Source: Salinadaptatus halalkaliphilus (GTDB lineage Archaea > Halobacteriota > Halobacteria > Halobacteriales > Natrialbaceae). Taken from it: DNA of 64,000 nt. This document shows, in pieces, positions 1 to 8,640 of the stretch (positions within the stretch are counted from its first letter, which is position 1; every line of letters begins with the position of its first letter). The position numbers were made by a program, and so were the translations under genes. The stretch covers positions 99,219 through 163,218 of the forward strand of contig NZ_RBZW01000011.1 of the NCBI RefSeq assembly GCF_006543045.1. The letters run 5' to 3'. The notes under the pieces are model-generated. The model was not told where the DNA came from, did not search any database, and worked only from the letters and a program-made list of their open reading frames with translations.

Positions 1-211
1 GAACGAGGTCGGCGAGGCCTACGGCCTCGAGACCCCCGTTCGACCGATCGCCGAAACGCGCTCGGTGCGCAAGTCGGACATGGTCCACAACGACCACTGC
101 CCGGACGATATCGAGATCGACGCCCAGACGTTCGAGGTCGAGGTCGACGGCGAACACGTCACCTGCGAACCGGCCGACGAAATCCCGCTCGCACAGCGAT
201 ACCTGCTCTAA
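1..211 (+). CDS. ureC: Urease subunit alpha (UreC), C-terminal end
   Basis: The reading frame is open from the left edge and stops at TAA 209-211. It shows the last 69 residues, ending IPLAQRYLL, which matches the conserved C terminus of UreC (urease catalytic subunit, urea to ammonia and carbamate at a bi-nickel centre in the cytoplasm). The nickel ligands and carbamylated lysine lie upstream, outside the window. An 84-bp gap separates it from ureA. The order C-A-G-D-E-F that follows is the usual haloarchaeal urease operon, which supports the call despite the truncation by the window edge. Confidence 0.9.
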   Translation, partial: NEVGEAYGLETPVRPIAETRSVRKSDMVHNDHCPDDIEIDAQTFEVEVDGEHVTCEPADEIPLAQRYLL

Positions 212-295
212 ATCGATGCTCCACACCACACAACCGACGCCGGCGACAGTACCGTCACGAACTGCAGCCTCGAGTCCCGCGACGGGGGTGAGTCG

Positions 296-712
296 ATGAA
301 GCTCTCGCCAAAGGAGATGGAGCGGTTGACGGTGTTCATGGCCGCCGAACTCGCCCGCCGACGGAAAGAACGCGGCGTGAAGCTAAACCATCCCGAGACG
401 GTCGCCTACATCTCGGACTGGGCCTGCGAAGCGGCCCGCGAGGGCAAGTCCGTCTCGCAGATTCGATCGGAAGCGACCCAGCTCCTGACTCGCGAGGATG
501 TCATGGACGGCGTTCCCTCCATGGTCGACATGATCCAGGTCGAACCCGTTTTTCCCGACGGCACCAAGCTCGTGACGATTCACGAACCCATCCGGGCCGA
601 CAGCCGCGAGCAACTCGAGGTGGTCGATCCCGGGCCGGGCGAGGAGTTCGACCGCGAGGCAACTGGAACGGAACCGAACGACGCAGACGAGACCGACGCG
701 GAGGCCGAATAA
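296..712 (+). CDS. ureA: Urease subunit gamma (UreA)
   Basis: This is the small structural subunit of urease, 138 residues. The first ~100 residues match UreA throughout: [11 protein letters not shown] at the start, then [23 protein letters not shown] and [13 protein letters not shown]. The family is normally about 100 residues. The extra ~38 residues are an acidic tail rich in Asp and Glu, a common halophilic adaptation. The stop codon overlaps the ureG start by one base (TAATG), indicating translational coupling within the urease operon. UreA assembles with UreB and UreC into the apoenzyme. Confidence 0.96.
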   Translation: MKLSPKEMERLTVFMAAELARRRKERGVKLNHPETVAYISDWACEAAREGKSVSQIRSEATQLLTREDVMDGVPSMVDMIQVEPVFPDGTKLVTIHEPIRADSREQLEVVDPGPGEEFDREATGTEPNDADETDAEAE

Positions 713-1332
713 TGGGGTACAGAGACGTCGCGAAAGTCGGTCTCGGCGGCCCGGTTGGCTCGGGCAAGACCGCGATGGTCAAGTGCCTCGTGCCGAGACT
801 CGTCGAGAAGGGTTACGAGGTGGGCGTCATCGCCAACGACATCATGACTCAGGAGGACGCCGACGTCTTCCGAGAGTCCTTCGCGGATCTGTTGCCCGAA
901 GATCTCGTCGAGGGCGTCGAGACGGGGGCCTGTCCCCACACGGGCATCCGCGAGGACCCCTCGATGAACCTCGCGGCGATCGACGAGTTCACCGAACGCC
1001 ACCCCGAACTCGACGTCGTGCTCGTCGAGAGCGGCGGCGACAACCTCGCGGCCACCTTCAACCCCGAACTCGCCGACTACTTCCTGTTCGTCATCTCGGT
1101 CGCGGAGGGCGAGGACATCCCGCGCAAGCGCGGGCCGGGTGTCACGCAAGCCGACCTCCTCGTGGTCAACAAGACCGATCTCGCCCCCCACGTCGACGCC
1201 GATCTGGACGTGATCGAAGCCGACGCGAGCGAGGTCCGAGGCGAGGACCCGTTCGTCTTCACCAACTGCAAGAACGGCGACGGCGTCGACGAGACGCTCG
1301 ATCACATCGAGCGAGAGGTGCTGTTCGCGTGA
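712..1332 (+). CDS. ureG: Urease accessory GTPase UreG
   Basis: UreG is the SIMIBI-class GTPase that powers nickel delivery to apo-urease. The 206 residues show the P-loop GPVGSGKT (residues 13-20), the metal-binding Cys-Pro-His motif within GACPHTGIR, the VESGGDN motif and the guanine-specificity NKTD. Length is typical of the family. It starts one base into the ureA stop codon and overlaps ureD by 4 bases (GTGA), so it lies inside one coupled transcript. Inference from the family: it works with UreE (nickel donor) and the UreD-UreF complex, all encoded immediately downstream. Confidence 0.97.
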   Translation: MGYRDVAKVGLGGPVGSGKTAMVKCLVPRLVEKGYEVGVIANDIMTQEDADVFRESFADLLPEDLVEGVETGACPHTGIREDPSMNLAAIDEFTERHPELDVVLVESGGDNLAATFNPELADYFLFVISVAEGEDIPRKRGPGVTQADLLVVNKTDLAPHVDADLDVIEADASEVRGEDPFVFTNCKNGDGVDETLDHIEREVLFA

Positions 1333-2294
1333 CCGTCGGATCGACCGACTCGAGCGGGCGTTCCGAACTCCCGCTACCCCCGGCGTTCGAATCCTACGCC
1401 GACGAATCGCTCGCACAGGCGCCCGCCGGCGGCCCGGGAAAGAACGGGCTGCTCGAGGCCACGTTCGCCCGTTCGGGCGAGAATCCGACGCGGCTGCTCC
1501 GCGACCGCGTCGAGGTTCCCTATCACCTGACCGGTACCCTCGAGACCGACCCAGCGCCCGGATTGACGACGCTGGTCGCCCAGGAGCCGACCGGCGGCGT
1601 CGCTCAAGGTGATCGCCACCGGCTGCGACTCGAGGCTCGGACCGGCGCTCGCGCCCACGTCACGACCCAGAGCGCGACGAAAGTCCACAGCATGGATGCG
1701 AACTACGCCCACCTCGACGCGACGCTGCGGGTCGAGGACGGCGGATTTCTCGAGTACGTGCCGGGCCCGACGATCGTCAACGAGGACGCCCGCTGCCTGC
1801 AGACGGTCTCGATCGATCTCGCGGACGACGCCGTCGCCATCGTCGCGGACGTGCTCGTCCCCGACGGGTTGAGCGACCACGAGGCGTTCGGCTTCGATCA
1901 CTACCACTCGCGCGTCGAGGCCGAACACGACGGTCGGCTGGTCTGTGCCGACGCCGTCGATTTGCGGCCGGACGAGCGCGATCCACGGGATCCGGCGAGC
2001 GTCGGTGCGTACGGCGTCGTTGGCTCGCTGTACGTCTTCGCGCCCGGCGGTGTGGCGGATGGAAAACCCGCGTTCGACCCCGCCCTCGAGAGCCTGATCG
2101 AACACGTCTCAGAGCGACTCGAGAGCGACGACGACACACAGGCCGGCGTCTCGAGACTCCCTCACGAATCGGGCGTCGTCGTTCGGTTGCTCGGCCATCG
2201 CGAGACGGACGTGACCGACGCGCTCCGGCAGGCCTGGGACGAGACGAGACGCGAGCTACTGGGGGTCGGCGCACCCGCCGACCGGCGATACTGA
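1329..2294 (+). CDS. ureD: Urease accessory protein UreD (UreH)
   Basis: UreD forms the scaffold with UreF and UreG on apo-urease during nickel insertion. The GTG at 1329 is chosen because it overlaps the ureG stop (GTGA) like the other junctions of this operon. The same frame stays open upstream to about 783, but that stretch is antisense-like shadow over ureG with Arg-rich composition. The 321-residue product has family-typical segments such as [28 protein letters not shown] [16 protein letters not shown], and [16 protein letters not shown]. It overlaps the ureE start by one base at 2294. Confidence 0.93.
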   Translation: MTVGSTDSSGRSELPLPPAFESYADESLAQAPAGGPGKNGLLEATFARSGENPTRLLRDRVEVPYHLTGTLETDPAPGLTTLVAQEPTGGVAQGDRHRLRLEARTGARAHVTTQSATKVHSMDANYAHLDATLRVEDGGFLEYVPGPTIVNEDARCLQTVSIDLADDAVAIVADVLVPDGLSDHEAFGFDHYHSRVEAEHDGRLVCADAVDLRPDERDPRDPASVGAYGVVGSLYVFAPGGVADGKPAFDPALESLIEHVSERLESDDDTQAGVSRLPHESGVVVRLLGHRETDVTDALRQAWDETRRELLGVGAPADRRY

Positions 2295-2887
2295 TGGAGC
2301 GAATCGACGGGATCGTCGGCAACGTCCACGCCGACGACGAGCTCGCGGCCCGGCGGGACGACCACGCCGCGGCCGGCACGCTCGAGCGGGTCGTCCTCGA
2401 GGCCGACAACCGTCGCCGATCGCGCTTCCGGGCGACGACCGACGCGGGGACGGACATCGGTGTCGTACTCGATCGGGCTGCGGTGTCTGCCGGGGATGTC
2501 CTCGTCTGCGAAGCCGACCGGATGATCGTCGTCGCGTTCGAGCCGCTGGAGGCCCTCGCAGTAACGCTCCCCGAAGCGACCGACGACGCCCTCGAGGCCG
2601 CGGTCGAACTCGGGCACCGAATCGGCAACCAGCACTGGGATCTGGCCGTCGAGGACGGCGTCGTCTACGTTCCCCTCGAGGCCGACCGCCACATCGTCGA
2701 GCGAGTGGTCGCCAACGTCGTGGCGAATTCGACCGTCAGCGAGACGACTGTCGACGCCGATCTGTTCGTGACCGACCTCGAGGACGAACCTGGATACGAT
2801 GGCTCTCACGCTGATCACGAGCACGGCCACGACGACCACGATCACGGCCATACCCACGCCGATCACTCCCACGACCATGACCACTAA
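2294..2887 (+). CDS. ureE: Urease accessory metallochaperone UreE with His-rich tail
   Basis: UreE binds Ni(II) and passes it to the UreG/UreD/UreF complex. The 197-residue protein has the UreE fold region, including LGHRIGNQHWDLAVEDG, the conserved segment with the metal-binding His, and LEADRHIVERV. The last 26 residues contain 12 histidines alternating with Asp and Gly, a nickel-storage tail like that of Klebsiella UreE. The DNA for this tail overlaps the start of ureF by 11 bp. The protein is longer than the usual ~150 residues because of the tail and a N-terminal acidic stretch. Confidence 0.95.
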   Translation: MERIDGIVGNVHADDELAARRDDHAAAGTLERVVLEADNRRRSRFRATTDAGTDIGVVLDRAAVSAGDVLVCEADRMIVVAFEPLEALAVTLPEATDDALEAAVELGHRIGNQHWDLAVEDGVVYVPLEADRHIVERVVANVVANSTVSETTVDADLFVTDLEDEPGYDGSHADHEHGHDDHDHGHTHADHSHDHDH

Positions 2888-3650
2888 CGCCGACGCGTTT
2901 CTCGCGGCGCTTCGCCTCTCGGACTCGTTTCTCCCGGTCGGCGGCTACACTGCCTCCTACGGCCTCGAGCAGTACGTCAACGAGGATCGAATCGAAGACG
3001 GCGACGCCCTGCAGGAGTTGATCGCCGCCTACCTCCGGCGCGTGGTCGGTCCCTGCGAAACGGTAGCGCTGGCGAACGCCCACGAGGCGAGTGCGACCGA
3101 CGATCTCGAGGCGCTGCTCGCGGTCGACGAGCGCCTGCACGCCGTGACGATGCCCCGGGAGTTTCGCGAGAGTTCGACGAAAGCGGGTGCGAAGCTCTGT
3201 GAATTGCTCGAGCAAACCGACTCACGGCGGACAGCCGGCGACCCAACGGGTAATAGCGGCGGGAAAGTCGCCGGTGACGGCGGAGCAGGTTGTGGCGAAC
3301 CTGTCGATCTCGAGTCTACATTCGCCGATGCGATCGCGGCCGACGAGACGCCTGGGCACTACCCGGTCGTCTTCGGCGTCGTTGCACAGGCTCGAGGCGT
3401 CTCGCGACTCGAGGCCTGTCTCGCCCACGCACACGCGTTCGTAACGGGATTGCTCGGGGCCGCCCAGCGACTCGGTCGGTTCGGCCACACGGCGATCCAG
3501 ACCGTGCTCGCCGACCTTCGACCGACGATTCGGACCGTCTGCGAGCGCCACGTCGACGACGAGCCGCGGGCGATGGCGTCGTTTGCACCGCTGGCGGAGA
3601 TCATGGGAATGCGACACGAACGAGCAGAGCGGCGGCTGTTCATGAGCTAA
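2877..3650 (+). CDS. ureF: Urease accessory protein UreF
   Basis: UreF is the partner of UreD that gates nickel transfer. The ATG at 2877 gives MTTNADAFLAALRLSDSFLPVGGYTASYGLEQYV, where LSDSFLPVGGYTASYGLE is the classic UreF N terminus. The same frame is open to 2799, but those extra codons read the ureE His tail out of frame as Thr-rich sequence, so the inner start is preferred. The 257-residue product carries a Gly-rich low-complexity insertion around residues 113-145 (GNSGGKVAGDGGAG) that looks like a flexible loop. It is the last urease gene on this strand; the next gene is convergent. Confidence 0.94.
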   Translation: MTTNADAFLAALRLSDSFLPVGGYTASYGLEQYVNEDRIEDGDALQELIAAYLRRVVGPCETVALANAHEASATDDLEALLAVDERLHAVTMPREFRESSTKAGAKLCELLEQTDSRRTAGDPTGNSGGKVAGDGGAGCGEPVDLESTFADAIAADETPGHYPVVFGVVAQARGVSRLEACLAHAHAFVTGLLGAAQRLGRFGHTAIQTVLADLRPTIRTVCERHVDDEPRAMASFAPLAEIMGMRHERAERRLFMS

Positions 3651-3761
3651 TCGCACGGCTCGAGGCGGAAACGGACGACCGCCGATTCTTTTCCGGCGAT
3701 CGCTCGAGGGAACCGGCCCTGTTCTGTAAAGAGAGTCGCGTCCGCTCGCCGCTCGCGTCGA

Positions 3762-4760
3762 TCAGCCGTCGGCTTCGGTTCCCGGCCCGGCAAGCTCGAG
3801 TTCGAGCAGTTCCTGGTACCGATTCCGAATCGTCACCTTGCTGATGTCGGCTGCCGTCGACACGGTGCCTTGTGTAAGCTCCTCGTCGGTGAGTCGACTC
3901 GCCGCGTAGATGGCGGCAGCGGCGAGGCCGACGGGGTGTTTTCCGCTGTGGAGTCCCTCCTCGATTGCGGCCTCGAGCAATTCGTGCGCACGACGTCGAG
4001 TCTCGGTCGAGATATCGAGTTTCGAGCCATACCGCGGAAGGTACTCGAGGGGGTCCGGGGGCGCCATCGGCAGTTCGAGTTCCCTGACGAGATAGCGGTA
4101 GGAACGGGTGGCCTCGAGGTAGTCGATCCGGCTGACGGCTGCGAGTTCGTCGATCGACCGCGGGACGCCGGCCTGACGGAGCGCCGCGTGCAGCGCGGCC
4201 GTCGCCATCCCTTCGATCGATCGACCGGGGAGGAGTTCGTCCTCGAGCGCGCGCCGGTAGATGACGCTTGCGGTCTCGCAGGTCGGTTCCGGGATTCCGA
4301 GAGCCGCTCCCATGCGTTCGATCTCGCCGAGGGCGTGTTGCAGGTTGCGGTCGCTGGCGTCGGTCGTCCGGAATCGCTCGTCCCATCGGCGGAGCCGCTG
4401 GAATTGCTGACGCCGCTCGTCCGAAAGCGCTGCACCGTATCCGTCCTTGTCGCGCCAGTCGATGGTCGTCGACAGACCTCGGTCGTGGAGCATTACCGTG
4501 GTCGGCGCGCCGACGCGGGACTTCTCGTCTCGTTCGGCCGCGTCGAATGCCCGCCACTCCGGACCGTGGTCGATCCGCTCGTCGTCGACGACGAGACCAC
4601 ATTCCACACAGTAGGCCTGATCATCCCTGGTTCGTATTCGACCGTCGCACTCGGGACACGACTCAGTCCGACTGACACGGTCCGTCGTCGGGTCTCCGTG
4701 ATCGGTTTCGGTGTGACTCGCCGTCCGCTGTCGTTTCGATTCGGTTTTCGTCATCGGCAT
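3762..4760 (-). CDS. tfb: Transcription initiation factor IIB (TFB)
   Basis: TFB bridges TBP on the TATA box and RNA polymerase in archaeal transcription initiation. The 332-residue protein has an N-terminal zinc ribbon (Cys35, 38, 51, 54), the B-reader/linker RVGAPTTVMLHDRGLSTTI, two cyclin repeats (about 120-215 and 220-310) and a final helix-turn-helix-like STAADISKVTIRNRYQELL. Haloarchaea encode several TFB paralogues, so this may be one of a set serving particular promoters; which genes it serves cannot be told from sequence. It converges on ureF with a 111-bp gap. Confidence 0.96.
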   Translation of the reverse strand: MPMTKTESKRQRTASHTETDHGDPTTDRVSRTESCPECDGRIRTRDDQAYCVECGLVVDDERIDHGPEWRAFDAAERDEKSRVGAPTTVMLHDRGLSTTIDWRDKDGYGAALSDERRQQFQRLRRWDERFRTTDASDRNLQHALGEIERMGAALGIPEPTCETASVIYRRALEDELLPGRSIEGMATAALHAALRQAGVPRSIDELAAVSRIDYLEATRSYRYLVRELELPMAPPDPLEYLPRYGSKLDISTETRRRAHELLEAAIEEGLHSGKHPVGLAAAAIYAASRLTDEELTQGTVSTAADISKVTIRNRYQELLELELAGPGTEADG

Positions 4761-4861
4761 TGTTTGAAACTGATCTGGTCCGGTTCGGCGTCGTCGTGGG
4801 GCCGGCAGCCCGCTCCGCTGATACCGATCGATCCGGTTTCGGTGATCTATCGTTGTGAACG

Positions 4862-4915
4862 AGAGTTAATTACTCTTGTCCACAAAAAACACCTCACGAA
4901 ACCAAAATGGGTTTC
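4862..4915. other. Two small inverted repeats between aldo/keto reductase and tfb
   Basis: In the 258-bp AT-rich gap upstream of tfb lie AGAGT-TAATT-ACTCT (4862-4876) and GAAACC-6 nt-GGTTTC (4898-4915). They follow the end of the reductase gene and precede tfb by 100-150 bp, so they could be operator or terminator elements. Nothing beyond symmetry supports a function. Confidence 0.25.
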
Positions 4916-5018
4916 ATAAACGCGAAGGAGTCCTCGCGTTGACTCGAGGCTACCCGACCGGCCAAACGAACGCACACCACGCGTGTCGACGACTGTCGAT
5001 TCTACGCGTCGCCGACGA

Positions 5019-5993
5019 TCACGCGTGACCCGACACGGGCACAGGTTCGTATGGTTCCTCGAGGTAGGCCATATCCGACGCCGACAGCGAAATTTCGAGG
5101 GCTTCGACCGCCTGTTCTAGGTGTTCGACGCTCGTGGTGCCAACGATCGGTGCGTCGACCCAGTCTTTGTGTAGGAGCCAGGCGAGCGCGATCTGAGCCA
5201 TCGTCACACCCTTGTCGGCGGCCAGTTCCGCGACACGTTCGTTGATCTCCTGACCGCCGCCGTCGCGGTAGGGGTGTTCGTACATGTACTCTTCCGTCTC
5301 GCCGCGAGTCGTCGCGTCGATCTCCTCGTGGGGACGGGTGAGATAGCCTCGAGCCAGCGGTGACCACGGGAGGACGCCGACGTTCTCCTGTTGGCAGTAG
5401 GGCAGCATCTCGCGTTCTTCCTCGCGGTAGACGAGGTTGTAGTGGTTTTGCATCGTGAGAAACCGCTCGAGACCACGTTCGTCGCTCGTGTGCCGGGCGG
5501 TGACGAACTGGTTGGCCCACATCGACGAGGCACCGACGTAGCGGACATCCCCGCGCCGGACAGCGTCGTCGAGCGCGCGCATCGTCTGCTCGATCGGCGT
5601 GTCGTAGTCCCAGCGGTGGATCTGGTAGAGGTCGATCGTGTCCATCCCCAGTCGGTCCTTGCTCGCCGCGAGTTCCTGTTCGATCGTCTTCCGGGAGAGT
5701 CCCTGGGAGTTCGGATCGTCCTCGCGCATCGGGTGAAACACCTTCGTCGCGACGACCGACTCTTCGCGACGGCCCTCGAGTGCCTCGCCGAGTATGCGTT
5801 CGGACTCACCTTTTGAGTACATGTTCGCGGTATCGAAGAAGTTGATGCCGAGATCGATCGCCCGATCGATGATTTTCTTGCTCTCCTCGTCTTCTAAGAC
5901 CCACTCGCGCCAGTCTGTCGACCCGAAACTCATACAGCCCAGACAGAGGCGGCTGACTTCCATGCCGGTCGAACCGAGTGTCGTATACTCCAT
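5019..5993 (-). CDS. Aldo/keto reductase
   Basis: This is a cytosolic NAD(P)H-dependent oxidoreductase of the AKR superfamily, 324 residues. The start at 5993 gives MEYTTLGSTGMEVSRLCLGCMSFG, the typical N terminus; a further seven upstream codons look non-coding. The catalytic tetrad is visible: Asp and Tyr in FFDTANMYSKGESE, Lys in VVATKVF and His in LYQIHRWD. The C-terminal cofactor-binding segment PIVGTTSVEHLEQAVEAL is present. The resemblance is to the YajO/Tas-like group of bacterial AKRs. Substrate is unknown; neighbours give no clue. Confidence 0.92.
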   Translation of the reverse strand: MEYTTLGSTGMEVSRLCLGCMSFGSTDWREWVLEDEESKKIIDRAIDLGINFFDTANMYSKGESERILGEALEGRREESVVATKVFHPMREDDPNSQGLSRKTIEQELAASKDRLGMDTIDLYQIHRWDYDTPIEQTMRALDDAVRRGDVRYVGASSMWANQFVTARHTSDERGLERFLTMQNHYNLVYREEEREMLPYCQQENVGVLPWSPLARGYLTRPHEEIDATTRGETEEYMYEHPYRDGGGQEINERVAELAADKGVTMAQIALAWLLHKDWVDAPIVGTTSVEHLEQAVEALEISLSASDMAYLEEPYEPVPVSGHA

Positions 5994-6125
5994 GGCTAGG
6001 GATACGCACACCAAACAAAAAACAGTATGTAGGGCGGCAATCTATCCGTCGTAACTTTCGATTCGGGTACCGACGTAACGCGACAGTAATTTTTAGTGTT
6101 CTCGGTCCATCAGTGCCGACCGTCC

Positions 6126-6209
6126 ATGACGGACGAACAACCCGACCGAGATGAGAACCGCAACGACGACGGCATCGTCTCGCGGATCAAGAACGTGTTC
6201 GACCGATAA
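6126..6209 (+). CDS. Possible 27-residue charged microprotein
   Basis: A short frame encodes MTDEQPDRDENRNDDGIVSR followed by IKNVFDR and TAA. The acidic, Asn-rich N half and amphipathic C half (IVSRIKNVFDR) have haloarchaeal composition. A TATA-like AATTTTTA at about 6087-6094 lies some 32 nt upstream, a normal distance for a leaderless transcript. It stands alone between divergent and convergent genes. No family is recognised. The length makes chance occurrence quite possible. Confidence 0.42.
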   Translation: MTDEQPDRDENRNDDGIVSRIKNVFDR

Positions 6210-6325
6210 CTGAACCGTTCGCTCGGCCGCTTTCGACCGTCATCCGTCGTTTTTTGCGTGCGTTCGCCCGGTAGCTGCCGGTGTCCCGACTCGGTTCCGG
6301 CCGCCCGAACTCGGCACCGATCGAA

Positions 6326-6787
6326 TTACTCGTAGCCGTCGTCGCTGCGGACGAACGTCGCCGGGCAGGGTGCAGAGAGCAACACTTCCTGTGCCGTCGA
6401 GCCGAACACCGCTTTACCGGTCGGCGACCGGCGCCGGCCACCGACGACGACGCGGTCGGCATCGGCCTCGTTCGCGAGGTCCACGATCGCCGTTCCGTGA
6501 TCGCCGACCGCGCCTCTGATTTCGTAGTCAAGATCGTGCTCGTCGAATGATCCCTCCAGGTCGCGGATCGTCGAGTGTCTGGCTGCGACTTCGTCCGGTT
6601 CGATCTCGTCGTCCGCGTCAAATTCGAGACGTGCGATGACGTCGTCGTATTCGTCGTCGGTAAAGACGTGTGCGAGGATCACGGTGGCATCTGCGGGCGA
6701 CGCGACCTCGAGAACGGCCTCGGCGAGTTCGTCGCTACGATCGGCGTCACTGGGCCCAACGGCGAGCAACACGGTGTCGAGCGTCAT
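6326..6787 (-). CDS. Universal stress protein (UspA family)
   Basis: A single UspA domain of 153 residues, normal for the family. The N-terminal strand MTLDTVLLAVGPSDADRSDE and the C-terminal ATP-binding pattern VVVGGRRRSPTGKAVFGST (G-2x-G-9x-G-S/T) are both present, so it is probably of the nucleotide-binding type. Such cytosolic proteins respond to stress and are numerous in haloarchaea. It reads away from the SDR gene at 7013; the intervening 225 bp hold a long palindromic repeat. Confidence 0.93.
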   Translation of the reverse strand: MTLDTVLLAVGPSDADRSDELAEAVLEVASPADATVILAHVFTDDEYDDVIARLEFDADDEIEPDEVAARHSTIRDLEGSFDEHDLDYEIRGAVGDHGTAIVDLANEADADRVVVGGRRRSPTGKAVFGSTAQEVLLSAPCPATFVRSDDGYE

Positions 6788-6846
6788 ACTGACCTGTAGG
6801 AATCCGAACCACCGTAAATCTACGGCAATTAGATCGATGGGACTGA

Positions 6847-6927
6847 TACGGTTTACTGTACGTCAGTTCCGGCCCAGCCGCGACCCGGGCGGCGGCTGGG
6901 CCGGTACATCGGTACAGGAATCCGTAT
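6847..6927. repeat. 81-bp long palindromic dispersed repeat, copy 1
   Basis: The outer arms ATACGGTTTACTGTA and TACAGGAATCCGTAT match as inverted repeats with two mismatches. Inside them is a perfect 13-bp stem, CCGGCCCAGCCGC with GCGGCTGGGCCGG, around the 10-nt loop GACCCGGGCG. The same architecture, nearly the same loop and the same ends recur at 48585-48666. It sits between the divergent promoters of the stress protein and the SDR. It encodes nothing and resembles a MITE- or REP-like element. Confidence 0.85.
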
Positions 6928-7012
6928 GACTGGCAGTCCGACTCGAGACGGACTTCCGACGGCGACAGCGACGATCGGTAGTCGGTTAGGGCTCCATCGC
7001 ATTGGGTCGCCC

Positions 7013-7753
7013 ATGGACGACCCAAACCTCTCGGGCCAGACGGCACTGGTAACGGGAAGCGGACGCGGCGTCGGTCGGGCGTTTGCACTCGCACTCGCCG
7101 ACTGCGGGGCGGCGGTCGCCGTCCACTACCACACGAGCGCTGACGCAGCCGCTGACGTTGCCGCCGCGGCGAGCGAGCGCGGCGCGAGCGAGACGACGAC
7201 GGTCCAGGGCGACGTCACCGATCCCGAAAGCGTCGACGGCATCTTCTCGACCGTCGAAACCGATCTCGGAAGCGTCGACGTACTGGTCAACAACGTCGGC
7301 GATTTCGCCCCCAACCACTGGGAGACCCTCGAGATCGAGGCTTGGAACCGGGTGCTCGAGACGAACGTCAACGGTACGTACCTCTGTTCGAAGCGGGCCT
7401 TGCCGTCGATGCGTGAGGCAGCGTACGGCCGCATCGTCAACGTCGGCTACGCCTCCGCCGAAAAGGGCCTCGTGAGTCCCAAGAACTTCCCGTATTTCGT
7501 CGCGAAAGCGGGCGTCCTGCAGTTTACGCGGATGCTCGCCGCCGACACACAGGACGATGGAATCACGGTCAACGCAATCTCGCCGTACGTCGTCGAGAAC
7601 TCCGACGAGTTCCCCGCGGACCTCCCCCGGGACCGCCCGGCGAGTTTCGACGACCTGATCCAGCCGCTGTATCTCTTCGTCGATCCCGACAGCGACTACA
7701 TCAGCGGCGAGAACGTCGAAGTCGACGGCGGCTGGCTTCCCGAGACGGTGTAA
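7013..7753 (+). CDS. Short-chain dehydrogenase/reductase
   Basis: A classical SDR of 246 residues when started at [17 protein letters not shown] (7013); the frame is open further upstream but that stretch includes the palindromic repeat. Visible are the cofactor motif TGSGRGVG, the NNVG motif (NNAG variant), the catalytic YFVAK (YxxxK) and a preceding Ser in VGYASAEKG, plus the late [10 protein letters not shown] segment. It should reduce or oxidise a carbonyl/hydroxyl using NAD(P)(H). Substrate is unknown. It is not obviously linked to neighbouring operons. Confidence 0.9.
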   Translation: MDDPNLSGQTALVTGSGRGVGRAFALALADCGAAVAVHYHTSADAAADVAAAASERGASETTTVQGDVTDPESVDGIFSTVETDLGSVDVLVNNVGDFAPNHWETLEIEAWNRVLETNVNGTYLCSKRALPSMREAAYGRIVNVGYASAEKGLVSPKNFPYFVAKAGVLQFTRMLAADTQDDGITVNAISPYVVENSDEFPADLPRDRPASFDDLIQPLYLFVDPDSDYISGENVEVDGGWLPETV

Positions 7754-7815
7754 ATCCACACCCGCAGACGCCTCTCGCGAACCGACCCGCGTTTCGACGA
7801 CCGAACCTCAATCTA

Positions 7816-7823
7816 CATTTAGG
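7816..7823 (+). promoter_or_regulatory. TATA-like box for the YqcI/YcgG gene
   Basis: CATTTAGG lies 20-27 nt before the ATG at 7843 in an AT-rich patch, the spacing expected for a nearly leaderless haloarchaeal transcript. Confidence 0.45.
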
Positions 7824-7842
7824 TCGCCACGAACACGTTTCT

Positions 7843-8640
7843 ATGAACGAGTCTGGCATCCAGTCACTGCTGGATCAGGAGACGCTCGAACGCCGCGTCC
7901 GGCGTGGCGAGGCTCCCGAGTGGGTCGGTGCCCACTGGGAATCGTTTCAGGATGGACTGCTGGGCGAGCGAAACGACGCGCCGTTTCCGTGTTATTTCGG
8001 CGTCGAATCGGTCGCTGCGGGCGAACCGCTCTACACGGCGGTCCCCTCGATGCGCGAGGCCGACGCCCTGATCGGACTCCGCGACGTGATCCTCGAGTAT
8101 CTCGAGCGCTACGAGGACCACGCCGACCGTGCGTCGCTGGTCACGTTCTTCAAGCCGCCGGCACAGCCCCTCACAGAGCGCGAGTATCACGACGCGCTGT
8201 GGCACGTTCTCCAGACGTTACACTGTCACGACCCCGAGCCCTGGCCCGAGGATATCCCGACCGATCCCGACGATCCCTACTGGGAATTCTGTCTCGGCGG
8301 CGAGCCCATGTTTCCGACCTGCAGAGCGCCCTTTTACGACCAGCGCAAGAGTCGCTACTGCCCCATCGGTCTCGAGATCACGTTCCAGCCGCGGGCGCTT
8401 TTCGAAGCGCTCGGCGTTACCGCCGATACCGACGCGGGCGAGCGCGCTCGAGACATCATTCAGGATCGCATCGAAGACTACGACGGCATCTGTCCCCACC
8501 CCGATATCGGCGACTGGGGCGTCGACGGCGACCGCGAGTGGCACCAGTACATGCTCTCGAGCGACGACGAGCGAGCTCCCTCGACGTGTCCGATGACGGT
8601 CACGCGAACCCATCCGAAACCCGGCGCGAGACTGCCGTGA
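7843..8640 (+). CDS. YqcI/YcgG family protein
   Basis: The 265-residue protein matches the YqcI/YcgG family of unknown biochemical role by its FPCYFGVES segment near residue 48, the [28 protein letters not shown] stretch and [24 protein letters not shown]. It has many conserved Cys, Trp and His residues ([19 protein letters not shown]) that could bind metal or haem; this is inference. No signal peptide or membrane segment is seen. The stop overlaps the next gene by 4 bases (GTGA), so it is co-translated with a cysteine hydrolase, suggesting a shared pathway. Confidence 0.85.
   Translation: MNESGIQSLLDQETLERRVRRGEAPEWVGAHWESFQDGLLGERNDAPFPCYFGVESVAAGEPLYTAVPSMREADALIGLRDVILEYLERYEDHADRASLVTFFKPPAQPLTEREYHDALWHVLQTLHCHDPEPWPEDIPTDPDDPYWEFCLGGEPMFPTCRAPFYDQRKSRYCPIGLEITFQPRALFEALGVTADTDAGERARDIIQDRIEDYDGICPHPDIGDWGVDGDREWHQYMLSSDDERAPSTCPMTVTRTHPKPGARLP

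Noticed and set aside
783..1328. Upstream extension of the ureD frame
   Set aside because: It overlaps ureG in another frame and is Arg-rich without similarity to UreD; the GTG overlapping the ureG stop is a better start.
580..2105. Long minus-strand frames opposite ureA, ureG and ureD
   Set aside because: They arise from strong GC codon bias on the opposite strand; none has a recognisable domain.
2799..2876. His-codon region as a tandem repeat array
   Set aside because: It is the coding sequence of the UreE nickel-binding tail; GAC/CAC periodicity follows from the protein.
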